Shown here in pieces: positions 17,138-27,201 of a stretch of 64,000 bases of DNA (position 1 is its first letter; each line of letters opens with the position of its first letter). The translations under genes were made by a program, and so were the position numbers. The stretch comes from Olivibacter sitiensis DSM 17696. GTDB taxonomy: Bacteria > Bacteroidota > Bacteroidia > Sphingobacteriales > Sphingobacteriaceae. The notes under the pieces were generated by a model. That model saw only the letters and a list, made by a program, of their open reading frames with translations, did no database searches and had not been told where the DNA came from. Location of the stretch: positions 1 to 64,000 of the forward strand of contig NZ_ATZA01000014.1 of the NCBI RefSeq assembly GCF_000427965.1, given 5' to 3'.

Positions 17138-20100
17138 ATGATAAGAAACCTATTTTTATCGTTATGCTTTTTTGTATATACACTCCATTCTTTTGCGCAG
17201 TCACGCAAAGTCTCTGGACTGATAAAGGATGCAGAAACTAGCGATGGCTTGCCCGGCGTTTCCGTATTGATCAAGGGGTCTAATGGCGGTACCCAAAGCG
17301 ATGCGAAAGGGGCGTATTCCATTACTATTCCCGATGGAGAGGTAACCCTTGTCTTTCGTTTCATGGGCTATAAGCAACAGGAAATTGCCGTACGGGACAG
17401 GAAAGAAATCGATGTCCTGATGGAATCGGATGCTAACGTATTGGACGAAGTAGTAGCCATTGGCTACGCCACGGTGAGCAGGAAAGACTTGACAGGATCG
17501 GTTTCCTCCGTTGGCGAGCGCCAATTGAGGGATATTCCCCTGAGTTCGGCGGCAGAAGCCTTGACAGGTCGCTTGGCGGGGGTCAATGTCGCTACAACCG
17601 AGGGATCCCCGGGAGCAGATGTGACCATCCGTGTGCGTGGGGGAGGCTCTATTACCCAGGACAATACACCGCTCTACATCGTGGATGGGATTCAGGTGGA
17701 GAACGCTTTGTCCATATTGTCACCGCAGGAAATAGAGAGCATAGACGTGCTGAAAGATGCAGCCTCTACCTCCATCTATGGTGCTAGAGGAGCCAATGGG
17801 GTAGTTGTCATCACAACCAAAGGTGGCAAGGGCATGCCCACGCAAATCAGCTACAACGGTTTTGTGGGAATGCGCAACATTACGAACCAATTGGATGTAA
17901 TGGATCCGTATGATTTTGTGATGTATCAATATCAAGCCTACAATTTCAATACGAACGAACAGACCAGAAACAGCTTTCGCGACACGTACGGACGATGGGA
18001 AGATTTGGAGCTATATAGGCAAATGCCTTTTCGCAATTGGCAGCAGGATGTCTTTGGGAGGGATGCTTGGGGACAGACACATATCCTGTCTCTTACGGGG
18101 GGCGATGAGAAAACCACTTTCAATGCCAGTATCAACCATACTGATGAAAATGGTATCATGTTGAACTCCGGTTTCAAGCGTACCCTGGCGGCACTGAAGT
18201 TGGACCATAATGTCTCCAAAAAACTCAAAGCAGGCGCCTCTGCGCGCTATAGCAGCCAATTGGTAGAAGGGGTGGGTACCTCCGCCACGGGCGGCCAAAG
18301 CAATAACCGTTTGCGCAACTCCGTGCGTTATATCCCGTTCGTTGCACCCGGAATGGAAGCCATGGTGGACGAATTTGATCCTGATTTTGCCAACCAGACA
18401 AATTTGGTCAATCCGGTATTATTGGCTAATAACGAAATCCGGGAGGATACACGAAACAATCTGATCCTCAATGGTTATTTTAATTATAATATCATCAAGA
18501 ACCTGACTTTTCGCAGTACTTTCGGGTACAATAAAAACTGGCGGGACAACAATGTGTTCAATGGCAGCGTGACGGGTTTGGCACGGCAAAATGCCAATAA
18601 ACCGGTGGTGGATTTGAGACGCTCGGAATCAGATGCCATCACCTTTTCAAACACCTTGTCCTATCGTTGGAATATAGACAAGCGGCAACGTGTGGATGCC
18701 CTGCTGGGACAGGAAATATATGAGATACGCGATTTTGCGCACAATAGCTTGGTAAAGTGGTTGCCCGAGGAAATCACGGCCAAAGAGGCCTTTGCCGGTA
18801 TTCAAAGGGCTACGCCAGGACCGGGGCAGATCCAGGATGCGCCTACTACCTTTCAGTCAACGCAGAAACTGTTTTCCTTGTTTACTAGGTTAAACTATAG
18901 TTTTGGCGATCGGTATCTCGCTACCTTCTCACTGCGTAGGGATGGTTCGTCCTTGTTCTCTCCGGAGAACAGGTATTCCTATTTCCCGTCTGCGGCATTG
19001 GCATGGCGGCTTTCCGAGGAGCAATTCATGCAATCGACAAAAAATTGGTTGTCAGATCTCAAGCTTCGCTTTAGTTACGGTAGCTCGGGCAATAACCGTA
19101 TCGGGCTAGACCGTTTCAAAACCATGTACAATATCAGCGGCAATTATGCCTATGCGTACGAAGACAATCTGACGCCGGGTCTGGCACCGGACTATTTGGC
19201 CAACCCCAATTTGAAGTGGGAGACCACCGTTTCCCGAAACCTGGGGTTGGATTTCGACCTCTTTAAGGGGCGGTTGAGTGCTTCGGTTGATGTATATACC
19301 AATAGTGTGAAAGATTTGCTGTTGGATGCCCGTATACCTACGTCCAGTGGTTATATTACCCAGTTCCAGAATATAGGTGAAACGCAAAATAAGGGATTGG
19401 AGATACAGTTGTCGTCCATTGTTGTGGATAAGGCGGATTTTAGCTACAGTGCCAATTTCAATCTCTCGTTTAACAGGAACAAGATCGTCAGCCTGGGCAT
19501 TAATCCAGACGGCAGCCAAAGGCAATCTTACTTGGAACGATCGGGCTGGGTGAGTACTGCCTTTGAAGATTTTATGGTGGAGGTAGGGCAACCCATTGGT
19601 CAATTCTATGGTTATGTGACCGATGGTTACTATCAGTTAGAGGACTTTGACTACAACGCTACTACCGGGGCCTATACGCTACGGGCAGGGGTTCCCAATA
19701 GCAGAAACGTGGCCTTGGGAAACAGGGAACCTCAGCCAGGTGACCTGAAACTGATGAAACTAACCGATGATGACAACATGATCATCGGTGCGAATGATAG
19801 GACCGTACTGGGCAATGCTCAGCCGAAGTTCATCGGGGGGCTCAACCAGCAGTTCCGTTACAAGGACTTCGATATGAGTGTGTTTATGAATTGGTCCGTT
19901 GGCAACAAGGTATACAATGCCAATAAGATAGAGTTTACCACACAGTATCTGTATCGCGATAATAACATGCTGTCTACCATGAACGATAGGTGGCAATGGT
20001 ATGATGGCAGCGGTTTGTTGGTAACTGATCCGGCTGCGTTGGCAGCGATGAACGAAAACACCACCATGTGGACGCCTCCGCTAGGGCAGTATTTCCTACA

Positions 20101-20365
20101 TTCCTGGGCCGTTGAAGACGGGTCTTTCCTTCGGATAAGCAATGTTACCTTGGGCTATTCCCTACCCAAGCAATTGCTGAACCGCATCAAGATAAAGCAG
20201 TTGCGCGTATATGGGACGGTAAACAACCTTTGGACCATTACCGGATATTCTGGATATGATCCGGAGGCCAATACCCGGCGTTCCAACCCTTTGACGCCCG
20301 CTGTCGACTATGCGGCATACCCACGGAGCCGTTATGTGGTCGCCGGTGTTAACCTGACTTTTTGA
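17138..20365 (+). CDS. SusC-type TonB-dependent transporter (pectin oligosaccharides)
   Basis: This 1075-residue protein has a signal peptide (about 1-21, SFAQ) and a carboxypeptidase-D-like regulatory domain (about 22-105: VSGLIKDAETSDGLPGVSV). The plug follows (about 115-235: LTGSVSSVGERQLRDIP, AEALTGRLAGVNV, PLYIVDGIQV, LKDAASTSIYGARGANGVV). The rest is a beta-barrel ending in RYVVAGVNLTF. Such proteins import glycan fragments through the outer membrane together with a SusD lid. It is followed 18 bases later by susD. It faces away from the LacI gene, with an operator-like site in between. The substrate is inferred from the enzymes of the locus. Confidence 0.95.
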   Translation: MIRNLFLSLCFFVYTLHSFAQSRKVSGLIKDAETSDGLPGVSVLIKGSNGGTQSDAKGAYSITIPDGEVTLVFRFMGYKQQEIAVRDRKEIDVLMESDANVLDEVVAIGYATVSRKDLTGSVSSVGERQLRDIPLSSAAEALTGRLAGVNVATTEGSPGADVTIRVRGGGSITQDNTPLYIVDGIQVENALSILSPQEIESIDVLKDAASTSIYGARGANGVVVITTKGGKGMPTQISYNGFVGMRNITNQLDVMDPYDFVMYQYQAYNFNTNEQTRNSFRDTYGRWEDLELYRQMPFRNWQQDVFGRDAWGQTHILSLTGGDEKTTFNASINHTDENGIMLNSGFKRTLAALKLDHNVSKKLKAGASARYSSQLVEGVGTSATGGQSNNRLRNSVRYIPFVAPGMEAMVDEFDPDFANQTNLVNPVLLANNEIREDTRNNLILNGYFNYNIIKNLTFRSTFGYNKNWRDNNVFNGSVTGLARQNANKPVVDLRRSESDAITFSNTLSYRWNIDKRQRVDALLGQEIYEIRDFAHNSLVKWLPEEITAKEAFAGIQRATPGPGQIQDAPTTFQSTQKLFSLFTRLNYSFGDRYLATFSLRRDGSSLFSPENRYSYFPSAALAWRLSEEQFMQSTKNWLSDLKLRFSYGSSGNNRIGLDRFKTMYNISGNYAYAYEDNLTPGLAPDYLANPNLKWETTVSRNLGLDFDLFKGRLSASVDVYTNSVKDLLLDARIPTSSGYITQFQNIGETQNKGLEIQLSSIVVDKADFSYSANFNLSFNRNKIVSLGINPDGSQRQSYLERSGWVSTAFEDFMVEVGQPIGQFYGYVTDGYYQLEDFDYNATTGAYTLRAGVPNSRNVALGNREPQPGDLKLMKLTDDDNMIIGANDRTVLGNAQPKFIGGLNQQFRYKDFDMSVFMNWSVGNKVYNANKIEFTTQYLYRDNNMLSTMNDRWQWYDGSGLLVTDPAALAAMNENTTMWTPPLGQYFLHSWAVEDGSFLRISNVTLGYSLPKQLLNRIKIKQLRVYGTVNNLWTITGYSGYDPEANTRRSNPLTPAVDYAAYPRSRYVVAGVNLTF

Positions 20366-20383
20366 TAAGATAAAGAAATTTGA

Positions 20384-22258
20384 ATGATACTAAAATATTA
20401 TATCATGAGCGTATTAAACTATAAATCAAAATACCGTCTCTTTCAATCAGGAGGCAAATACGTCTTTTGTATGTGTGTGCTGGTTGTTATGGGGATGAGC
20501 GGTTGCAAGGACTATCTCGAGATAGACAACCCCTCTACCATATCCGATGCACGTGTGTTCAATAGTACTTCATATACTTTTTCGGCATTGACGGGTGTCT
20601 ATAATAGGCTGATGGGGGATGATGCCTATGGAAGTAGACTTTCCATTATCTATCCCTTTTCTACGGAAGATTTTCGAGTGGGGGGCGACTACAACCCATT
20701 GGATAGGCGTGGAGTAGGAGGTTATATGGCCAGCCCGCAGAATACAGAGTTGAATAACCCTTTCAACCAATTGTACGAGGGCATAGAACGGGCCAATATG
20801 TGTATCAGATTCATCCCTGAATCAGAAGTGTTTAGAACGGGAAGCGCATCGGAGCAAGAGTTGATGAACACTTATCTAGGGGAGGCGCTGACATTGAGGG
20901 CGTGGTTTTTCCACGAATTGATCCGTAATTGGGGCGATGTGCCGGCACCTTTCGAGCCCGCATCATATACGCCTGACCTGTTTCTGCCCAAAGAAGACAA
21001 GGACGTGATTTACGACAAGGTGCTGGAAGATCTGGCCCGTGCCAGCGAACTGGTGCCTTGGCAGAGTGAGTCGGGCAACCCATCCTCGCGACTGACGAAA
21101 GAAGCTGTAAAAGCTATTCGTGCCCGTTTGGCCTTGGCCCGTGGAGGATATTCCTTGAGGAGAGATGGTAATACCATGCAAAGGAGGGAAGATTACCTCC
21201 AATATTACCAAATGGCCCACGACGAATGTCTGTCTATTATCGAACATGGTGGGCATCGTCTGAATCCGGTGTTCGAAAACGTGTTCCGTTTCCTGCATTC
21301 CGGAGGCAATCTAGACAATACCAATGAGGTGATTTTCCGTGTGGGTGCTTTTGGTGGGGGCTCCCGTACAGATAGTAAGCTGGGTTATGCCAATGGTATA
21401 CGGATCAATACCAATTCAAGTTATGGCCAGGCAAATGGGGGAACCGTGGCCAACGTCACTTTCTTTTATGAATATGAACCCAATGACCAAAGACGCGACG
21501 TTACATTGGCTTTCTTTGAGATAGATGATCAAGACCGGAAGACCTTTCAGGCCTCCAACAACCTCAGGGACGGTAAATTCAGGAAATATTGGACCAATGT
21601 GCGCGACGCTTCCCAGAGCCTTGGTGTAGATTGGCCCATGATCAGGTATTCCGATATACTATTGCTGTTTGCTGAAGCGGACAACGAATTGAACGGGGGG
21701 CCTTCGGCACAAGCTATCGAAGCCTATGACGAGGTTCGGGCCAGGGCCTTTGGCGTGGAACGGTCGGATTTGAGCCCCGCCCCATCAGATTATACGGGAT
21801 TTTTCAATGCCATCAATCGGGAACGGATGTTGGAATTTGCCGACGAGGGTATTCGTAAGTACGATTTGATCCGTTGGAACCTGCTGGGTAGCATGATAGA
21901 TGAAACCCGCAACAAATTGAGGCAGTTCATGAATAGGGAAGGTCAATATAGCAATGTGCCACAATACGTGTATTATAGGCCCACGGCATTTCAGAATGCC
22001 TCTTCTACAGATGATGAGGTGGCTAGTCTCGATCTATACGGCGGCAACATCAATCAGGTACTGTTTACGCCAGGTCCTACCAGTACCCCTACGGGCTATT
22101 CCAGGGTAAGCTGGTCACTTGGTGTCAACGAGGACCTTATCACGGGGCCATCGCGCGGATTTGCCATAGGTTTTCAACCCAACAAGAGCGAGCTGTTGCC
22201 TATTTATAGTGAGATCGTGAGTCAAAACTATAACCTGACTCAAGATTATGGTTACTAA
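20384..22258 (+). CDS. SusD/RagB-type surface glycan-binding lipoprotein
   Basis: This protein has 624 residues, or 617 if translation starts at the ATG at 20405. The lipobox is MGMSGC, followed by KDYLEIDNPSTISD, the usual SusD beginning. The N-terminal TPR-like region includes ANMCIRFIPES and YLGEALTLRAWFFHELI. The C-terminal RagB signature is AINRERMLEFADEG with YDLIRW. It sits on the cell surface and closes over the SusC barrel to deliver oligosaccharides. The 18-base gap to susC shows co-transcription. Confidence 0.95.
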   Translation: MILKYYIMSVLNYKSKYRLFQSGGKYVFCMCVLVVMGMSGCKDYLEIDNPSTISDARVFNSTSYTFSALTGVYNRLMGDDAYGSRLSIIYPFSTEDFRVGGDYNPLDRRGVGGYMASPQNTELNNPFNQLYEGIERANMCIRFIPESEVFRTGSASEQELMNTYLGEALTLRAWFFHELIRNWGDVPAPFEPASYTPDLFLPKEDKDVIYDKVLEDLARASELVPWQSESGNPSSRLTKEAVKAIRARLALARGGYSLRRDGNTMQRREDYLQYYQMAHDECLSIIEHGGHRLNPVFENVFRFLHSGGNLDNTNEVIFRVGAFGGGSRTDSKLGYANGIRINTNSSYGQANGGTVANVTFFYEYEPNDQRRDVTLAFFEIDDQDRKTFQASNNLRDGKFRKYWTNVRDASQSLGVDWPMIRYSDILLLFAEADNELNGGPSAQAIEAYDEVRARAFGVERSDLSPAPSDYTGFFNAINRERMLEFADEGIRKYDLIRWNLLGSMIDETRNKLRQFMNREGQYSNVPQYVYYRPTAFQNASSTDDEVASLDLYGGNINQVLFTPGPTSTPTGYSRVSWSLGVNEDLITGPSRGFAIGFQPNKSELLPIYSEIVSQNYNLTQDYGY

Positions 22259-22288
22259 ACTTATTCGTGAAAATTAAAGACTTTGACC

Positions 22289-23890
22289 ATGCGCAATAAC
22301 TATATTTTGATATTAACGGCATTTGTGGGGATGATGTCATCCTGCAAGAATGACCTTGATCATGCATTTAATCCGGATCGCCTGTTCATGCCGTCCGGGA
22401 CAATCAGTGCCACCAGCGGCGAGCTGGAGGCCCTACTCACATGGGGAAGAGCATTGAACACCGTAGATGATACCTATGAGGTGCAGGTATCGATAGATAG
22501 CCTCTTTGTAGATGAGGGCGATATTCACCTGACTCGCAGCACGGATACCACGGGTATTCGCTTTACGGGCGAGGATATTGTCGTCGGCCAGTATTACTAT
22601 GCTCGTGTCAGGACGGAGGGTAATAACCAGAGTGCTAGTTCCAATTGGTTGCACAGTAGCCGTTTTCGGGTCATTGGAGAACAGTATTTCTTGCCTATCA
22701 ATATGGCAACGGATGTTACGCCTGGTTCCGTATTGCTTAGATGGAGAACATCTACAAGCCTTACGACCATCAAAGCGGAGAAACGAAACGCCAATGGTAC
22801 CTATGAGGAAGTAACTACTTATAATTTGACACAAGAGGATCTGGCCGAGGAATCATATCGTTTCACGGAACTGGACGCGGCTACCACGTATCGCTTTACG
22901 ATCTTTGAAGATCAGCTACAGAAAGGACAATTGGAAGTGACCACCAGAGAGGCCTTGGATGGTACCATTATCGACCTTACCACTTTCTTGGATAGACCCA
23001 ATGTGCTACGTGATACCTTGATAGACCCCTCACTTCCTGCAGGAAGTATCATTAAGTTGAAACGTGGCGTCACCTATGACATTGGTAGCACCGTAAACTT
23101 GACCAAGTCCGTCACCATCATGTCTGACGATGAAGACTTCAGCGAAGGAAAAGCAATCATTAGCATTTCCGGTCAGCTTGTCTTGGGCAATGGCTCTTCC
23201 GTTGCGTTTGTCCGTATGGAAGACGTGGAAGTAGTGGGCAATGGCGGCAATACCACGAGCAATTACCTGTTTTATATGCAATATGCCTCTCAATTGGATG
23301 AACTGACGCTAACGAATATTGATATTCGTGGGTTTAGGGGAGGCGTTCGCCTGGCCAATGTGGCTGCTACTTTGGCGGAACTTTCCGTTGAGGCCGCCCG
23401 GGTCAGCGAGATTTCCGATTTCTCGTTTGTCCGTGTGCAGGGAACGAGCGCTCGGATAGACAAGATGCGCATTGCCAATAGTACTTTCTATAGGATGGAG
23501 CGCTTCATACAAAATCAGGGAAGTGCAGCGACTTCGGTGGTCATTGAATCCAATACCATCTACGCCGCTCCTAGCGGAAGCAATGTACTGATGGACTTCA
23601 ATTCCGTAGTTTCTACAGAGGGTTATACGATTCGTGACAACATCTTTGGTCCGCACTATGCTGCCGGTACGGCATCACAGATGATTCGCGTCAACGGTGG
23701 GGCCATTAGCGCTAGCAACAACTATGCGACGTCCGATTTTGTTGCGGGTAGTAATCCGCTTTCGGGATTGATCATCTATGGTCGGGCATCCAACGAGTTA
23801 TTCAGCAATCCTGCAAATGGCGATTTTACTATTATCGATCAGGCATTTCCTGGACGGAATACAGCAGGTGATCCACGTTGGCGCCAGTAA
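22289..23890 (+). CDS. Surface lipoprotein with fibronectin-III-like and beta-helix domains (SusE/F position)
   Basis: This 533-residue protein starts at the ATG at 22289; a TTG two codons earlier is also possible. The lipobox is MMSSC, then KNDLDHAFNPDRLF. Residues about 40-220 look like two Ig/FN3-type beta-sandwiches. From about 225 onward the Asn-rich short repeats (VVGNGG, IRDNIFGPHYAAGT) suggest a pectate-lyase-like right-handed beta-helix, as in DUF4957/DUF5123 proteins of pectin loci. No catalytic set is evident, so binding of pectin at the surface is more likely than cleavage. It is co-transcribed with susCD. Confidence 0.75.
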   Translation: MRNNYILILTAFVGMMSSCKNDLDHAFNPDRLFMPSGTISATSGELEALLTWGRALNTVDDTYEVQVSIDSLFVDEGDIHLTRSTDTTGIRFTGEDIVVGQYYYARVRTEGNNQSASSNWLHSSRFRVIGEQYFLPINMATDVTPGSVLLRWRTSTSLTTIKAEKRNANGTYEEVTTYNLTQEDLAEESYRFTELDAATTYRFTIFEDQLQKGQLEVTTREALDGTIIDLTTFLDRPNVLRDTLIDPSLPAGSIIKLKRGVTYDIGSTVNLTKSVTIMSDDEDFSEGKAIISISGQLVLGNGSSVAFVRMEDVEVVGNGGNTTSNYLFYMQYASQLDELTLTNIDIRGFRGGVRLANVAATLAELSVEAARVSEISDFSFVRVQGTSARIDKMRIANSTFYRMERFIQNQGSAATSVVIESNTIYAAPSGSNVLMDFNSVVSTEGYTIRDNIFGPHYAAGTASQMIRVNGGAISASNNYATSDFVAGSNPLSGLIIYGRASNELFSNPANGDFTIIDQAFPGRNTAGDPRWRQ

Positions 23891-23921
23891 TGGCGTGGTT
23901 TTTTGATAAAAAGCCTATTAT

Positions 23922-25568
23922 ATGATAAGTAAACTGAAAATAGTTGGATTCATATTGTCGGTTCTTGGCCTTTTGTCCCTTGGGCAAAGGGCCAAGCTCG
24001 TTGTGTGGGTGGTGGGCGACTCTACCATGGCCATCAAGGCCGCCAACAAATATCCCGAAACAGGTTGGGGTGTGCCTTTTGCGAATTATTTTGATGATCG
24101 GGTGCGGGTAGAAAACAAGGCCATGAACGGTCGTAGTACCAAGTCCTTCATTGATGAGGGAAGGTGGCAATATGTGTGCGAAAATTTGAAGCAAGGGGAT
24201 TATGTGTTCATCCAGTTTGGGCACAACGACGAAAAAATGGATAAGCCCGAGGTAGGGACATCGTTGCACGAATACCAGTACAATCTTTCCTTTATGATTG
24301 GTCAGGTTCGTGACAAAGGAGCTTTTCCCATCCTGCTTACGCCCATTGCCAGAAGGAATTTCGTCAATGGCCGGTTGCAGGATACCCATCGCGATTACCC
24401 CAAGGCCATGAAACAGGTGGCCGACAGCTTGGACGTCCCGTTGATTGATATGACAGCGATGTCCAGTGAGTTTTTGTCCTCATTGGGAGCAGATGCCTCG
24501 AAGGAGCTATTCCTGCACTTGGAGCCGGGAGATAAAAATTATCCGGAAGGGGTGGCGGATGATACCCATCTCAACGAGGCAGGTGCAAAGGCCATTGCCG
24601 ATCTTGTAGTAGATGGGTTGAGGTCCAATGGTATACCATTGGTGGCTTTTCTCAAGCAGAGCAGCACCCTGGTGGTAGCACAGGACGGTACCGGTGACTT
24701 TACTTCTGTGCAGCAGGCCATAGATGCTGTTCCGGACGATAGCCCGGAGGAACATACCATTTATATCAAGAAAGGTATTTATAAGGAACGCTTGGTACTA
24801 CCGGCTTCCAAAAAGCGTGTCAAGATGATCGGAGAAGATGTGAATGCAACGGTGCTGACCTTTGACAATTACGCATCCAAGGTAGATGAGTCGAACGGCA
24901 AGCCATTTGGTACCACGGGTTCATCCAGTTTTTTTATCTATGCCGATGATTTCGTGGCGGAGAACATCACTTTCGAGAACAGTGCCGGCCCCGTAGGGCA
25001 AGCGGTTGCCGTGAACGTCGTGGGCAATCGGGTAGCATTCCTGCACTGCCGTTTCTTGGGCTTTCAGGACACGCTCTATACCAAGGGACCACAGGACGAT
25101 GCCCGCTACCAAAGCTTGCAGTACTACAGGGACTGCTACATCGAAGGGACGGTCGATTTTATATTTGGTGCCGCTACCGCCTATTTTGAAAATTGCATAC
25201 TATTCAGCAAGTCTGCCGGATATGTGACGGCTGCTTCTACGCCGCAGGATAGGCCCTACGGCTATGTGTTCCATCAGTGCCGGTTGGAGGGAACTGCCCC
25301 CGAGCAGTCGGTCTATCTGGGTAGGCCTTGGCGGCCTTACGGGCACGTCGCTTTTATTGACTGTTTCTTGGGGGGCCATATCAAGCCAGCGGGTTGGGAC
25401 AATTGGGGAAACAGCGCGAACGAGCAGACTGCAAATTATGTTGAGTACAATAGCCATGGTCCCGGCACTTCAGCGACCAGGGTACCATGGTCCACGCAAC
25501 TATCGCCTACAGAAATTGGGAAGTATGCCAAGGAAAAGGTTTTGGCGGGCTGGGACATGAAATTTTAG
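23922..25568 (+). CDS. Bifunctional rhamnogalacturonan acetylesterase (CE12) - pectin methylesterase (CE8)
   Basis: This 548-residue fusion has an N-terminal signal. Residues about 25-245 are an SGNH hydrolase of the CE12 type: VVGDSTMA (nucleophile Ser), NGRSTKSF, GHND and DDTHLNEAGA (Asp-His). Residues about 250-548 are a CE8 pectinesterase: VVAQDGTGDFTSVQQAIDAV, FQDTLY, GTVDFIFGAA and YLGRPWRPYG, with both catalytic Asp and the Arg present. The enzyme would remove acetyl and methyl groups from pectin, probably in the periplasm. It ends the susC operon, 8 bases from the end of the convergent GH28 gene. Confidence 0.92.
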   Translation: MISKLKIVGFILSVLGLLSLGQRAKLVVWVVGDSTMAIKAANKYPETGWGVPFANYFDDRVRVENKAMNGRSTKSFIDEGRWQYVCENLKQGDYVFIQFGHNDEKMDKPEVGTSLHEYQYNLSFMIGQVRDKGAFPILLTPIARRNFVNGRLQDTHRDYPKAMKQVADSLDVPLIDMTAMSSEFLSSLGADASKELFLHLEPGDKNYPEGVADDTHLNEAGAKAIADLVVDGLRSNGIPLVAFLKQSSTLVVAQDGTGDFTSVQQAIDAVPDDSPEEHTIYIKKGIYKERLVLPASKKRVKMIGEDVNATVLTFDNYASKVDESNGKPFGTTGSSSFFIYADDFVAENITFENSAGPVGQAVAVNVVGNRVAFLHCRFLGFQDTLYTKGPQDDARYQSLQYYRDCYIEGTVDFIFGAATAYFENCILFSKSAGYVTAASTPQDRPYGYVFHQCRLEGTAPEQSVYLGRPWRPYGHVAFIDCFLGGHIKPAGWDNWGNSANEQTANYVEYNSHGPGTSATRVPWSTQLSPTEIGKYAKEKVLAGWDMKF

Positions 25569-25576
25569 AATTCATT

Positions 25577-27073
25577 TCATTTATATACAATGGCCGCTTC
25601 CATCGTTTTGCTAACGGTGGGTTTAGGTGCTATGACACGTACGTTCTTGAAAAATATGTTCTCTGCCTGTTCTCCTACCACACCTTCCCCAGCCTTTATC
25701 TCTACGTTCTCAAAGTAGAGGTCGTGGATTTTTTGTTCCGGCAGGCCGCGGATCAGCATGGCTGTCTTGGCTTCGGTGCATTGCACGTTCTTGATGTGGA
25801 AGTCGGTAAAGTGCGGGATTTTCTGTCCCGTATGCTGGGCAGCCTTGGTCTCGTCCGTGCTGCCAACGGGTGCATCGCTGTAGTAGGTGTCGAAGAGGAT
25901 GGCCTCGTTCAGGATCTTGGGCATGCGGATGTCCTCTATGTAGATCTGGCGCACCAGGCCGCCCCTGCCAGTATTGCTCTTCACGCGGATACCGATATCC
26001 GTGCCGTCAAAGGTGCAGTTGCTCACATAGATATTGCGCATGCCGCCATCGGTATTGCTGCCGATGACAAAACCGCCGTGCCCCTCGTTCACCGTACACT
26101 CGGCAATGATGGCATTTTCCAGTTTGGCTTCGCCGTCTGTCGCATCACCACTCGATTTCATGCAGATGCCGTCGTCTCCGGCATTCACCTTGCAATGGTA
26201 GATGATGACATTCTTGGAGGCACTAATGTCTATGGCATCGCCATTTTGTGCCCAGCTGGGATTGTACACGGTGACGTTACGGATGATGAGGTTGGTGATC
26301 TGCTTGGGATTGATGGAGAAATGGGGTGAGTTGAGAAAAGTGGGGCCATCAATAAGCAGGTTCTTCACTTTGGATAGCGTGAATAGCTTTGGGCGCAGAA
26401 AGTCCCTCGCAGGCAGGTAATCCTCAGCTGTGGCATTGCCTTTCTTTTCCAGTTGCTTGACATATTCTACCCCATCCATGGCCTCTTGGCTGGGCCACCA
26501 AACTTTGCCGTCGTCGCCAAGGACACCTCCAGAGGCTACCAGATTTTCCCACTGGGCCTCACTTACCTTGAATTTCTTGACGGGGCGCCAGGCGTCGCCT
26601 GAACCATCGAATATCCCCTTGCCGGTAAATGCCACGTCTTGTAGGTTATCGCCCCAAAGCGGTGGTGTCACGTCAAACTTGCCCTTGCTGTATTCCCTCA
26701 TCGGGTATTGTGTCCTATCTGGGGTAAACAAGACGGTGGCTCCCTCTTCTACATGGAAATCCAGCTTGCTCTTGATCTCGATCGGCCCCGTAAGCCAGAT
26801 GCCTTTGGGGACGATAAGCCTGCCCCCACCGGCAGCTTCACAGGCGGCAATCGCCTTGGCAAAGGCCTCCGTGTTGAGGGTCTTGCCATCGCCAATGGCA
26901 CCATAGTCCGTGATGGAAAATGGGCGACGGGGAATATTGGGCTCGGGCACCGCAGGCATATCAAAAGGAGCTTTTTGGATATAATGGGCAATCTCTCGCT
27001 CTTGGGCTATCAGCATAGAGCAAACGGAGATGAGGAGTAATGGAACCAAGTATATTTTTATGTTGTAAGTCAT
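25577..27073 (-). CDS. GH28 polygalacturonase-type glycoside hydrolase
   Basis: This 498-residue protein has a signal peptide (about 1-23, SMLIAQ). The GH28 beta-helix shows the start motif ITDYGAIGDGKTLNTEAFAKA. Catalytic segments are NGDAIDI, NAGDDGICMKS (paired Asp), NEGHGGFVIGS and GIRVKSN (Lys for substrate binding). It hydrolyses homogalacturonan or unsaturated-free galacturonate ends, probably in exo mode and in the periplasm. A 129-base gap with two operator half-sites precedes it, so it may have its own regulated promoter inside the minus-strand operon. Confidence 0.93.
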   Translation of the reverse strand: MTYNIKIYLVPLLLISVCSMLIAQEREIAHYIQKAPFDMPAVPEPNIPRRPFSITDYGAIGDGKTLNTEAFAKAIAACEAAGGGRLIVPKGIWLTGPIEIKSKLDFHVEEGATVLFTPDRTQYPMREYSKGKFDVTPPLWGDNLQDVAFTGKGIFDGSGDAWRPVKKFKVSEAQWENLVASGGVLGDDGKVWWPSQEAMDGVEYVKQLEKKGNATAEDYLPARDFLRPKLFTLSKVKNLLIDGPTFLNSPHFSINPKQITNLIIRNVTVYNPSWAQNGDAIDISASKNVIIYHCKVNAGDDGICMKSSGDATDGEAKLENAIIAECTVNEGHGGFVIGSNTDGGMRNIYVSNCTFDGTDIGIRVKSNTGRGGLVRQIYIEDIRMPKILNEAILFDTYYSDAPVGSTDETKAAQHTGQKIPHFTDFHIKNVQCTEAKTAMLIRGLPEQKIHDLYFENVEIKAGEGVVGEQAENIFFKNVRVIAPKPTVSKTMEAAIVYK

Positions 27074-27111
27074 AAGTTACGAATTGGCTTATTGTAAAAG
27101 TAGTCATTAGC

Positions 27112-27165
27112 GCAATCGTTTCTAGCTGATCAGGGCAAAAATTGTGCAATCGTTTCCGTAAGATC
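27112..27165. promoter_or_regulatory. Two operator half-sites upstream of GH28
   Basis: GCAATCGTTTC occurs at 27112-27122 and again at 27146-27156, 34 bases apart. Both match the nine-base half-site of the predicted LacI operators; only the second keeps part of the spacer (CGG on the minus strand). They lie in the gap before the minus-strand GH28 gene, which suggests an internal regulated promoter. A TACTTTTA -7-like box is nearby, but no matching -33 box is seen. Confidence 0.5.
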
Positions 27166-27201
27166 GCTTGATTTTGCCTTTTCTTTGGGCATTGAAAGCG
27201 G

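Noticed and set aside
25487-26329. A 280-codon plus-strand ORF over the first GH28
   Set aside because: It spans the convergent gene ends and is antisense to GH28; no domain seen.
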